Assembly (NCBI RefSeq): GCF_004362395.1
Contig: NZ_SNWE01000002.1
Location: 1-64,000 of the forward strand
Source: Salegentibacter sp. 24
Lineage (GTDB): Bacteria; Bacteroidota; Bacteroidia; Flavobacteriales; Flavobacteriaceae
Length of the DNA: 64,000 bases
Direction: 5' to 3'
Shown: one piece after another, positions 37,573 to 46,504 of the stretch
How the letters are laid out: the number at the start of each line of letters is the position of its first letter
How positions within the stretch are numbered: the first letter of the stretch is position 1
Position numbers and translations under genes: made by a program
Notes under the pieces: model-generated
Told to the model about the DNA's origin: nothing
The model's database searches: none
What the model saw: only the letters and a program-made list of their open reading frames with translations

Positions 37573-38712
37573 ATGAGTACTGATAATACATCACTAAAAT
37601 TAGAAAAAGTAATTCAGGATGCAGAAGATTTTCTTCCAATACTGGGTACCGATTTCATTGAACTTTATGTAGGAAATGCCAAACAGGCTGCCTATTATTA
37701 CCAACAAGCGTGGGGCTTTCAGCCAGTAGCCTATTCGGGTTTGGAAACAGGAAGAAAAGACAGTGTTTCTTATGTCTTACAGCAGGGGAAAATTAGAATA
37801 GTACTTACTTCCCCTCTTCAGCCCGAAGGGGGTATTAATGCCCATATCAATAAGCACGGTGATGGTGTGAAAATGATTGCGCTTTGGGTGGATGACGCCA
37901 GAAAGAGTTACCAGGAGACAATCAAAAGAGGTGCAGAGTCTTATGTAGCACCATATGTGATGGAGGATGAACACGGGAAAGCTGTGATTTCCGGTATTCA
38001 TACTTATGGTGAAACGATTCACTTATTTATAGAACGTAAGAATTATGAAGGGCCCTTTCTTCCCGGTTATAAAACCTATGCTTCTAGGGTAAAAACTAAT
38101 GACACCGGGCTAAAATTTATAGATCATATGGTGGGAAATGTAGGTTGGAATGAAATGAATAAATGGGTGGATTTTTACGCTAAAGTAATGGGCTTTGCGC
38201 AAATGGTGTCGTTTGATGATAAAGATATTTCTACTGATTACACGGCGCTAATGAGCAAAGTGATGAGCAATGGTAATGGGAGAATTAAATTTCCAATTAA
38301 TGAACCTGCGGAGGGTAAAAAGAAATCTCAAATTGAGGAGTATATAGATTTTTATAACGGGGCTGGAGTTCAACATATTGCACTGGCAACGGATAATATT
38401 ATTGAAACTGTAACCAAACTTAGGGACCGAGGGGTGGAATTCTTATATGTTCCGGAGACTTACTATGATACCTTACTTGATAGGGTGGGAAAAATAGATG
38501 AAGATCTCGAGCCTTTAAAAGAACTAGGCGTTTTGGTGGATCGAGATGATGAAGGCTATTTATTGCAAATTTTTACCAAACCGGTTTTGGACCGTCCAAC
38601 AATGTTTTTTGAGATTATTCAGCGAAAAGGAGCCCAATCTTTCGGAAAAGGCAACTTCAAAGCTCTTTTTGAAGCAATTGAGAGAGAGCAGGATTTACGA
38701 GGAACCTTATAA
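37573..38712 (+). CDS. hppD: 4-Hydroxyphenylpyruvate dioxygenase
   Basis: It converts 4-hydroxyphenylpyruvate to homogentisate with O2 and Fe(II). The 379 residues contain two VOC domains; the C-terminal one carries the metal ligands His185 (FIDHMVGNV), His268 (GVQHIALATDNI) and Glu347 (MFFEIIQRKG). Length is normal. It follows hmgA by 44 bases, and a terminator lies about 190 bases downstream. Fumarylacetoacetase and maleylacetoacetate isomerase genes are not in the window. Confidence 0.97.
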   Translation: MSTDNTSLKLEKVIQDAEDFLPILGTDFIELYVGNAKQAAYYYQQAWGFQPVAYSGLETGRKDSVSYVLQQGKIRIVLTSPLQPEGGINAHINKHGDGVKMIALWVDDARKSYQETIKRGAESYVAPYVMEDEHGKAVISGIHTYGETIHLFIERKNYEGPFLPGYKTYASRVKTNDTGLKFIDHMVGNVGWNEMNKWVDFYAKVMGFAQMVSFDDKDISTDYTALMSKVMSNGNGRIKFPINEPAEGKKKSQIEEYIDFYNGAGVQHIALATDNIIETVTKLRDRGVEFLYVPETYYDTLLDRVGKIDEDLEPLKELGVLVDRDDEGYLLQIFTKPVLDRPTMFFEIIQRKGAQSFGKGNFKALFEAIEREQDLRGTL

Positions 38713-39014
38713 TAGTATTAAAATATTTAAATTAAGTAAAATTTAAATATCAAAAATTATCAACTTTAAAAATATTATGTTAAAATTAATTTTGGTATTG
38801 TATTAACTCTTTTAAATGCAGAGTTTTGCACTCGCATTTTTGGAGTGGTTACCAATATTGCATTTAATTTTTTCATAATTTAAGTTTTAGTTGGTTAATA
38901 AGACAAAAACCCCGTCATTAATTTGATGGGGTTTTTTGTTTTAATACATTTGGAATAGAAATTGTAAATATTCTTAGCCCAATCAATCTGAAAATCAGTT
39001 TATAAAATTTTGGT
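38713..39014. other. A+T-rich gap with terminator and a 20-codon ORF
   Basis: The 302-base gap holds the hppD terminator (38904-38940). It also contains a 20-codon ORF at 38816-38878 (start MQSFALAFLEWLPIL, hydrophobic) that might encode a tiny membrane peptide or be chance. No conserved family is known to me. A promoter for the DUF3108 gene must lie after the terminator, but no clear box is visible. Confidence 0.4.
38904..38940 (+). terminator. Rho-independent terminator after hppD
   Basis: The stem CCCCGTCA pairs with TGATGGGG (one G-U pair), flanked by A-rich sequence before and TTTTTT after. The flanking A and T tracts could also let it work on the minus strand. Confidence 0.9.
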
Positions 39015-39794
39015 ATGAAAAAAAGTCTATTTACAATATTCCTTTTTGTTTTAACAAGTCTAGCGCTTCAGGCGCAATCTCAGAAAGCTTTTGAAGGAGG
39101 GGAATGGTTTAAATTCAGAATACATTATGGTCCTTTTAATGCCAGTTATGCTACTTTAGAGGTAGATGAAACAAGTTTAAACGGCAATCCTGTTTATCAT
39201 ATAGAAGGCAAAGGGAAATCAACTGGGTTGTTGCATTGGTTTTTTAAAGTAGATGATAATTATCAAACTTATATTGACAAACAAACTGGGAAACCTTATA
39301 AGTTTATTCGGAAGATCGATGAAGGGGGGTATACTAAAGATTTGGAAATTGATTTTGATCATAATGATAATAGGGCTTATGTTTTAGATAAAAAAAACAA
39401 CGAAAATCATACTTACACCACTCAGCCGAATGTGCACGACATGTTATCGGCATTTTATTATATTCGCAACAATATTGAAAATGACAAGCTTCAGCCCGGC
39501 GATGAAATGCATCTTAATATATTTATAGACGATGAAAACATGGATTTTAAACTTAAATTTCTGGGCCGCGAAGTGATAAGAACTAAATTTGGGAAAGTGG
39601 CAACCTTGAAATTTAGACCATACGTTATGGCTGGTCGGGTCTTTAAGGAACAGGAAAGTCTTACTTTTTGGGTAAGTGACGATGCCAATAAAATGCCTAT
39701 TAAGATTGAAGCAAATTTAGCAGTTGGATCTCTTGATGCTGATCTGGATTCTTATAAAGGTTTAAAGCATCCGTTTAAAATAATTATGAATTAA
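39015..39794 (+). CDS. DUF3108 domain protein, exported
   Basis: The 259-residue protein has a signal peptide (ending near ALQAQ, residue about 21) and one DUF3108 domain. Landmarks are the N-terminal GEWFKFRIHYGPFNASYATL and the FKVDDNYQTYIDKQTGKPYKF segment. Members are periplasmic beta-rich proteins of unknown function. It is followed 3 bases after its stop by a tryptophan-dioxygenase-family gene, so the two are probably co-transcribed. Confidence 0.85.
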   Translation: MKKSLFTIFLFVLTSLALQAQSQKAFEGGEWFKFRIHYGPFNASYATLEVDETSLNGNPVYHIEGKGKSTGLLHWFFKVDDNYQTYIDKQTGKPYKFIRKIDEGGYTKDLEIDFDHNDNRAYVLDKKNNENHTYTTQPNVHDMLSAFYYIRNNIENDKLQPGDEMHLNIFIDDENMDFKLKFLGREVIRTKFGKVATLKFRPYVMAGRVFKEQESLTFWVSDDANKMPIKIEANLAVGSLDADLDSYKGLKHPFKIIMN

Positions 39795-39797
39795 TAC

Positions 39798-40766
39798 ATG
39801 GAAATAAAGCCGGAAATTGCAGAGCGTATTTTTGCATTAGAAGAGAAGTTTAAAAATTCTGGCCAAGATCTGGCGTCTTATTTGGATGGACTTTTGTATG
39901 ATAGGTATCTTACCTATTGGGATTATTTAAGTATAGATACCCTTTTAAGTTTGCAGAAAACCTTAACACATTTTCCTGATGAAAAGATTTTTATTTCCTA
40001 CCATCAAATTTCCGAATTATACTTTAAACTTATAATTCATGAACAGCAACAAATAATTGATGCTAAAAATCCAGACGTGGATTTTCTAATCGAAAAGTAT
40101 AATCGTTTAAATCGTTACTTTAGAATTCTTACAGATTCCTTTGATGTTATGATTAAGGGAATGGATAAAGAACAATTTCTAAAATTTCGAATGTCATTAT
40201 TGCCGGCCAGCGGATTCCAATCCGCGCAATTCAGAATGATAGAGATGTATGCTACACCTTTAGAAAATCTGGTTTCTTTTGAAATTAGAGATCAATTTTC
40301 AGAAAGGAATAATTTAGAAGATTTGTACGAAAATATTTACTGGAAGAAAGGTGGTATAGATCTAAAAACTGGCGAAAAAACCTTGACCCTGAAGCAGTTT
40401 GAAAAGCGCTATACCGCACGTTTTCTAAGAATAGCTACGACATATAAAGGAGAAACACTATTTCATAAATATCGAGATCTTCCAGATTCGATTAAAAATA
40501 ATAAGCTATTAAAAGAAGCATTGCGTAATTTTGACGTTAATGTAAATATTAACTGGCCCCTTATGCATATGGGTGCCGCTTATAGGTATTTAAATAAAGA
40601 TGATAAAAGCATAGCTGCTACGGGAGGAACAAATTGGAAAGAATTTCTGCCTCCTGGCTTTCAGAGAAATAGTTTTTTCCCTTATTTATGGAAAAAAGAA
40701 GAATTAGATAATTGGGGCAAGGAATGGGTGAATCATATGTTTAACACTGAGAAAAAAAATTACTAA
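39798..40766 (+). CDS. Tryptophan 2,3-dioxygenase-family protein
   Basis: It would open the indole ring of tryptophan to N-formylkynurenine using heme. The 322 residues show the family core YWDYLSIDTLLSLQKTL, the substrate-site segment FISYHQISELYFKLIIHE and the central MSLLPASGFQSAQFRMIE. The C-terminal part with NWPLMHMGAAYRYL plausibly holds the heme His. This is a Bacteroidota variant, somewhat longer than E. coli-type sequences. Its stop is 4 bases before the next gene, so it lies in a run DUF3108, tdo, M23. The remaining kynurenine genes are not here, so the physiological role is uncertain. Confidence 0.85.
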   Translation: MEIKPEIAERIFALEEKFKNSGQDLASYLDGLLYDRYLTYWDYLSIDTLLSLQKTLTHFPDEKIFISYHQISELYFKLIIHEQQQIIDAKNPDVDFLIEKYNRLNRYFRILTDSFDVMIKGMDKEQFLKFRMSLLPASGFQSAQFRMIEMYATPLENLVSFEIRDQFSERNNLEDLYENIYWKKGGIDLKTGEKTLTLKQFEKRYTARFLRIATTYKGETLFHKYRDLPDSIKNNKLLKEALRNFDVNVNINWPLMHMGAAYRYLNKDDKSIAATGGTNWKEFLPPGFQRNSFFPYLWKKEELDNWGKEWVNHMFNTEKKNY

Positions 40767-40770
40767 AAAA

Positions 40771-42009
40771 TTGAAAAAACTTAGTTTCCTATTGGTAATG
40801 ATGTTGGCTTTTACAGCCTGTGAAAACGAAACAAAAGAAACTGCTCTTAATAAGGAAAGAGTAGAAAAGAAAATGCCTAGACCCGTCGATAAAGAATTTG
40901 GGTTTACGCTAAATAAATATGAGGTCGTAAAGGATACCATCGAGTCTGGAGATAGCTTTGGCTACCTTCTTGATCAACACGGGGTGGACCGTGGAAAAAT
41001 TTATCTGATTTCAGAGAAGGTTAGAGATACATTTAATCCTGCAAAAATTACAGCGGGTAAAAAATATATGATTCTAAAATCCAAAGATTCTGCAAATACC
41101 CCTCAGTATTTTATTTATCAAAATGATAAAATAAACTATACCGTGGTTGGTATCGGCGATAGTATTAGTGCGACTCGTAAAAAGAGGCCGGTAAGTATAA
41201 AGAAAAGAGAGATTTCTGGAGTAGTTAGTTCTTCACTTTCAGAAGCTATAGTAGAGCAAGGGCTTAGTAATTTGCTGGTTTACGAACTTTCTAATATATA
41301 TCAGTGGAGTATCGATTTTTTTAAACTTCAGAAAGGCGATCAGTTTAAAATGATTTATTCTGAGAAGTATATCGATGACACTATTTTTGCAGGAATTGAA
41401 AATGTTGAAGCCTCTGTTTTTAAACATGGGGACAGATCTTTTTATGCCTTTGAATATAAAACAGATTCCATTACTGGGAAATCTAATTTTTACGACGAAG
41501 AAGGAAAAGCTTTACAAAGCTTCTTTTTAAAGGCTCCACTAGATTACAGCAGGATATCCTCACGCTACACCAAAAGAAGATTTCATCCTGTTCAAAAGCG
41601 TTGGAAAGCCCACCTAGGCACCGATTATGCCGCATCCCACGGCACCCCAATTGTAAGTACTGCAGATGGAACTGTGATCGCTTCAAGTTATACTTCTGGC
41701 AACGGAAATTATGTAAAAGTGCGGCATAATAGCAAGTACACTACCCAATATTTGCATATGAGTAAGAGAAATGTACGCCATGGACAACGCGTAAAACAAG
41801 GCGATGTAATTGGTTACGTGGGTAGCACCGGTTTGGCTACAGGTCCTCACGTTTGCTATCGTTTTTGGGTTCACGGCAGACAAGTTGATCCTTACCGCCA
41901 AAACCTACCAACTGCAAAACATATAGAGGATGAGCATAAAGATGAATATTTTGCTTCGATAGAGGATTTGAAAATCGCACTTGACGAAATACCATATAAA
42001 AAGATTTAA
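40771..42009 (+). CDS. M23-family peptidase lipoprotein with HxC instead of HxH
   Basis: The predicted start is TTG at 40771, which gives a lipoprotein signal with lipobox FTAC and Cys17 as the lipidated residue; no ATG gives a usable signal. The 412 residues end in a LytM-type peptidoglycan hydrolase domain. His281 and Asp285 (HLGTDYA) and His329 (YLHMS) are present. The final motif is GPHVCYRF with His360 and Cys362, where LytM has His-x-His and the second His binds zinc. Cys can also bind zinc, so activity may be kept. The product is predicted to act on the cell wall from the envelope. Confidence 0.9.
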   Translation: MKKLSFLLVMMLAFTACENETKETALNKERVEKKMPRPVDKEFGFTLNKYEVVKDTIESGDSFGYLLDQHGVDRGKIYLISEKVRDTFNPAKITAGKKYMILKSKDSANTPQYFIYQNDKINYTVVGIGDSISATRKKRPVSIKKREISGVVSSSLSEAIVEQGLSNLLVYELSNIYQWSIDFFKLQKGDQFKMIYSEKYIDDTIFAGIENVEASVFKHGDRSFYAFEYKTDSITGKSNFYDEEGKALQSFFLKAPLDYSRISSRYTKRRFHPVQKRWKAHLGTDYAASHGTPIVSTADGTVIASSYTSGNGNYVKVRHNSKYTTQYLHMSKRNVRHGQRVKQGDVIGYVGSTGLATGPHVCYRFWVHGRQVDPYRQNLPTAKHIEDEHKDEYFASIEDLKIALDEIPYKKI

Positions 42010-42122
42010 AAAAATCTTTAATGAATGTTATGAGTTGAAGAGAAAACTTTCATAAACGGAAAGTTTTATTACAGAAAAATGATTATAAAGTTAAGCGAGA
42101 GCTCCGGAAAAGAAAGAATTGA

Positions 42123-43757
42123 ATGAAAAATATTAATCCAACCAAAACTACGGCCTGGAAAAAATTAGAAAAACATTTTAGTGAGGTGCACCAATTGCAG
42201 CTTAAAGAGCTATTTGAAAAAGATTCTAATAGAGCTTCGAGATTTTCTATTGCCTGGGAAGATTTTTACCTTGATTATAGTAAAAACCGAATTACTTCTG
42301 AAACCCGGGATTTACTTCTGGAATTGGCTAAAGAATGTGATCTATCTTCCGCTATTGAATCTTACTTTAAGGGCGATACGATTAATAAAACCGAAAATCG
42401 TGCGGTTTTACACACTGCCTTGAGATCTCCTGCAGATGCTGAGATAAATTATGATGGCAAAAATGTTGTTCCTGAAGTACAGGAGGTCAAAGAAAAAATT
42501 AAAAAATTCTCTAACAAAATAATAGGTGGAGAGAAAAAGGGATATACCGGTAAAGCTTTTACCGATGTTGTGAATATTGGAATAGGAGGTTCTGATCTTG
42601 GTCCGGTGATGGTGACTGAGTCACTTCAGTATTATCAAAACCATTTAAAAGTTCATTATGTTTCTAATGTGGATGGCGATCATGTTCATGAGATTATAAA
42701 GAAATTAGATCCTGAAACTACACTTTTTCTTGTAGTTTCAAAAACCTTTACGACCCAGGAGACCCTCTCTAATGCAACTACAATTAGAAATTGGTTTAGA
42801 AAAACTGCTCCCCAAAAAGCGGTAGCTGAACATTTTATAGCGGTTTCGAGTAACTTAAAGAATGTTGAGGAATTTGGAATTGCGATAGAGAATGTTTTTC
42901 CAATGTGGGACTGGGTTGGCGGCCGTTTTTCTTTATGGAGTGCAGTGGGACTCTCCATAAGCCTTGCTGTTGGTTACAGTAATTTTGAAGCTTTACTCAA
43001 AGGTGCTCAAAAAATGGACGAGCATTTTAAAAAATCGGAATTTATTGAAAATATTCCCGTTCAACTGGCTTTGCTGAGTATATGGTACAACAATTTTTAT
43101 AAAGCTGAAAGTGAGGCGATAATTCCATATACCCAATACTTGCATAGGCTTCCTGCATATCTGCAGCAGGCAATTATGGAGAGCAATGGAAAAAGCGTAG
43201 ACAGAAATGGAAATAGAGTGGATTACCAAACTGGAACTATTATTTGGGGAGAGCCAGGTACAAATTCTCAACACGCTTTCTTTCAGTTAATTCATCAGGG
43301 GACTAAACTAATCCCTGCAGATTTTATTGGTTTTAGGAAATCTCTGCACCAAGATGAAGATCATCATAATAAACTAATGGCTAATTTCTTTGCACAAACT
43401 GAAGCTTTGCTACAGGGTAAATCTAAGACTGAGGTTCAGCATGAACTTCAAGGCAGTGGGGTAACTAAAAGTACCATTAAGGAATTATTGCCATTTAAAG
43501 AATTTGAAGGGAATAAACCGACAAATACCTTACTCGTGGATAAGCTTACTCCTGAAAGTTTAGGAAAACTTATTGCTATGTATGAACATAAAATATTTGT
43601 ACAGGGAATAATTTGGAATATTTTTAGTTATGATCAATGGGGTGTGGAATTAGGAAAACAGCTTGCGAGTGAAATCCTTGCCGAAATCAAAAATAAATCC
43701 ATGAATGATCACGATTCTTCTACCAAAAACTTGTTAAAACTCTTTTTAAGAGAATAA
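42123..43757 (+). CDS. pgi: Glucose-6-phosphate isomerase
   Basis: It interconverts glucose-6-phosphate and fructose-6-phosphate. The 544 residues have the usual length and landmarks: [60 protein letters not shown] with the catalytic Glu/His region, and the C-terminal [15 protein letters not shown]. It starts 113 bases after the M23 gene and 187 bases before a TonB receptor. Confidence 0.97.
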   Translation: MKNINPTKTTAWKKLEKHFSEVHQLQLKELFEKDSNRASRFSIAWEDFYLDYSKNRITSETRDLLLELAKECDLSSAIESYFKGDTINKTENRAVLHTALRSPADAEINYDGKNVVPEVQEVKEKIKKFSNKIIGGEKKGYTGKAFTDVVNIGIGGSDLGPVMVTESLQYYQNHLKVHYVSNVDGDHVHEIIKKLDPETTLFLVVSKTFTTQETLSNATTIRNWFRKTAPQKAVAEHFIAVSSNLKNVEEFGIAIENVFPMWDWVGGRFSLWSAVGLSISLAVGYSNFEALLKGAQKMDEHFKKSEFIENIPVQLALLSIWYNNFYKAESEAIIPYTQYLHRLPAYLQQAIMESNGKSVDRNGNRVDYQTGTIIWGEPGTNSQHAFFQLIHQGTKLIPADFIGFRKSLHQDEDHHNKLMANFFAQTEALLQGKSKTEVQHELQGSGVTKSTIKELLPFKEFEGNKPTNTLLVDKLTPESLGKLIAMYEHKIFVQGIIWNIFSYDQWGVELGKQLASEILAEIKNKSMNDHDSSTKNLLKLFLRE

Positions 43758-43825
43758 ATTTAGATTTGTTGATATCCTGTTGAAATCAATAACTGTCAAT
43801 GAGTCAATAGGTTAAAAATTTGTTT

Positions 43826-43833
43826 TAGCTTTG
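43826..43833 (+). promoter_or_regulatory. -7 box (TAGCTTTG) upstream of the TonB receptor
   Basis: It matches the TAnnTTTG consensus about 110 bases before the start at 43945. No TTG was found at the -33 position, so the assignment is tentative. Confidence 0.4.
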
Positions 43834-43944
43834 TGCTGAATTAGATGTTAAAGTTAAATTTCTTAACATTCCGTTAAACTTTGGAAGATAGGATTTGGCT
43901 TCATTTGCATCGAAATTTAAACTCAAAACAAACAAATTTTAAAC

Positions 43945-46494
43945 ATGAGGAAATTATTACTCTTGGCCTTGTTTTTGACATCGGCTACAATTTTTGCTCA
44001 AGGAACTATTACCGGTACGGTAATGGATTCTGAACTGGATGGTCCGCTACCAGGTGCAACCGTAATGGTAGTAGGAACAAACAATGGAACCACAACGGAT
44101 TTTGATGGCAACTTTTCTTTGAATGTAGATTCAAACTCAGGAGAAGTGAAAGTTAGCTTTGTTGGGTACACAACAAAAACTTTGGATTTTAATCTTACCA
44201 ATGGGTCACAGAATTTTGGAGAAATAGGTTTAAGTCCAGATGCAGGTGCTTTAGATGAAATTGTTGTTACGACTTTTTCTTTAGCTATTGATAGGAAAAC
44301 CCCTGTAGCGGTTTCTACTATTAAGGCCGGGGAAATTGAAATGAAATTAGGAAATAAAGAATTTCCCGAAATTTTAGAATCTACTCCGGGTATATATGTT
44401 CACAAACAAGGTGGAGGTTTTGGAGATGCCGAACTTAGATTAAGAGGTTTTGACTCTGAAAACGTAGCGGTGATGATAAACGGTGTGCCGGTCAACGATA
44501 TGGAAAACGGTAGAGTTTATTGGAGTAACTGGGCTGGACTTTCAGACGTTACACAAACTATGCAGGTGCAGAGAGGTCTTGGTGCTTCTAAAGTAGCTGT
44601 ACCTTCAATAGGTGGTACAATTAATATTGTGACCAAATCTACAGATATCGAAGAGGGTGGTAGTATTTTTGCGACTACTGGTAACGATGGATATCAAAAA
44701 TATGGCGGAACTGTTTCTACTGGACTTTTAGAAAATGGTTTTGCTGCTACAGTTTCTTTGTCTAAAACAACCGGTAACGGGTTTGTGGATGGAACTGAAT
44801 TTGAAGGATATTCATATTTTGTAAATCTTGCCAAGAGATTTAACGAGAATCATGAGCTTTCTTTTACTGCTTTTGGTGCTCCACAAAGACACGGGCAAAG
44901 AGAGACTTCTCATCTAATTGAAGTTTATCGTGCAAGTGAGCGAGGAATTAAATTCAATGGAGACTGGGGTTATCTAAACGGAGAAGTAAAGCACGTACAG
45001 GATAACTTCTATCACAAACCACAAATGTCATTAAATCACTATTGGGATATTTCTGATAAAACTGAATTATCTACTGCTCTGTACGCATCTGTTGGAACAG
45101 GTGGTGGTGGTGGATATGAAGGTGCCGCCAATTTGAGAAGTGTTGATTCCCCTTACAGAAGTGGATATTTACAGCCTTTAAACTTAGATCTTGTTGTTGA
45201 AGAAAATGTTGAAAATGGCGCCCTTGGTTCAGCAACGATTCTTTACAATTCTAGAAACGATCATGTTTGGTATGGCGCCCTTTCTACATTAACTACAGAG
45301 ATTACTGAAGATATAGATTTACTTGCTGGGGTAGACCTTAGATATTACCAGGGAAAACACTTCCAAGAAGTAAAGGACCTTTTAGGGGGTACTTATTGGT
45401 TAGATCAAGGAAGTAATGAAAACAACCTGATAAACGTGGCAAGAGTTGGAGATAAAATCAACTACTATAATGACGGTTTGGTAAATTGGGTAGGTGGATT
45501 CCTTCAAGCGGAATATTCTAAGAATGACCTTTCTGCTTTTATTTCGGCAGCAGCTTCAAATACAGCTTATAAAAGAATCGATTACTTTAATTATTTAGAT
45601 TCTGACCCGCAACAGGAAACTGATTGGATTAGCTTTTTTGCGCCTAGTGTAAAAGGTGGTGCAAACTATAATATAGACGATGCTCACAATATTTTTGCCA
45701 ATGTAGGATTTTTTGAAAGAGCACCATTTTTTGATCAGGTTTTCCAAAACTTTCAAAATGATATTAATGACGAAGCGAAAAATCAAACTATTTTCAGTGC
45801 AGAACTCGGTTACGGTTTTAGAACTTCAAAATTAAGAGCTAACTTAAACGTATATAGAACTTCCTGGCAGGACAAACCTTTCACCCAATCATTTTTTGAC
45901 CAGGAAACTGGAGAAAATTATTTCGCAAATATACTTGGGGTAAATGCATTACACCAAGGGGTTGAATTGGATTTTAGTTACAAACCAATAGATAATCTTA
46001 CCATTAATGGTATGGCATCTTTCGGAGATTGGAAATGGGACAGTAATGTTGAAGACGTAATGATCTTTGATGAAGAACAAAATCCTGTCTTAGAAGAAGG
46101 GATAGATCTTTTCCTTGAAGATATTCCTGTAGGTGGTAGTGCCCAAACTACTATGGCCCTTGGTGGAGATTATGAAGCTCTTCCAGGAACAATAATTAGA
46201 GCAAACTGGACCTATGCTGACCGATTATTTTCAGAATTTGATCCTCTTGGTGTGAGTTCTGGAGATAACTATACTCCATGGGAGATTCCATCCTACGGTT
46301 TATTAGATGTTGGTTTAACTCATAAATTTGAATTTGGAGGATTAGACGCTACCTTGAATAGTAATGTAAACAATGTACTGGATACTGAATTTGTAAGTTT
46401 TGCATTTGATGGTGCAGCCTCTAATGCAGAAACTGCATCAGTATGGTATGGTTTTGGGCGTACCTATACAGTAGGATTGAAAATAAATTTCTAA
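43945..46494 (+). CDS. TonB-dependent receptor with carboxypeptidase-like N-terminal domain
   Basis: The 849-residue receptor has a signal peptide (to about residue 18) and then a CarboxypepD_reg-like domain (GTITGTVMDSELDGPLPGA, residues about 20-110). The plug contains TPGIYVHKQGGGFGDAELRL and a variant of the GG-I-N-IVTKST motif (IGGTINIVTKST). The barrel ends KINF with the terminal Phe. A lipoprotein follows 10 bases after it. The pair resembles SusC/SusD-like uptake units in layout but is not carbohydrate-type; the lipoprotein is of an unknown repeat family. The cargo is unknown. A nuclease gene follows the lipoprotein. Confidence 0.9.
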   Translation: MRKLLLLALFLTSATIFAQGTITGTVMDSELDGPLPGATVMVVGTNNGTTTDFDGNFSLNVDSNSGEVKVSFVGYTTKTLDFNLTNGSQNFGEIGLSPDAGALDEIVVTTFSLAIDRKTPVAVSTIKAGEIEMKLGNKEFPEILESTPGIYVHKQGGGFGDAELRLRGFDSENVAVMINGVPVNDMENGRVYWSNWAGLSDVTQTMQVQRGLGASKVAVPSIGGTINIVTKSTDIEEGGSIFATTGNDGYQKYGGTVSTGLLENGFAATVSLSKTTGNGFVDGTEFEGYSYFVNLAKRFNENHELSFTAFGAPQRHGQRETSHLIEVYRASERGIKFNGDWGYLNGEVKHVQDNFYHKPQMSLNHYWDISDKTELSTALYASVGTGGGGGYEGAANLRSVDSPYRSGYLQPLNLDLVVEENVENGALGSATILYNSRNDHVWYGALSTLTTEITEDIDLLAGVDLRYYQGKHFQEVKDLLGGTYWLDQGSNENNLINVARVGDKINYYNDGLVNWVGGFLQAEYSKNDLSAFISAAASNTAYKRIDYFNYLDSDPQQETDWISFFAPSVKGGANYNIDDAHNIFANVGFFERAPFFDQVFQNFQNDINDEAKNQTIFSAELGYGFRTSKLRANLNVYRTSWQDKPFTQSFFDQETGENYFANILGVNALHQGVELDFSYKPIDNLTINGMASFGDWKWDSNVEDVMIFDEEQNPVLEEGIDLFLEDIPVGGSAQTTMALGGDYEALPGTIIRANWTYADRLFSEFDPLGVSSGDNYTPWEIPSYGLLDVGLTHKFEFGGLDATLNSNVNNVLDTEFVSFAFDGAASNAETASVWYGFGRTYTVGLKINF

Positions 46495-46504
46495 AAATAT
46501 AAAA

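Noticed and set aside
37573-38712. hppD as a recent gene fusion because it has two similar halves
   Set aside because: Two VOC domains are the normal architecture of this enzyme family.
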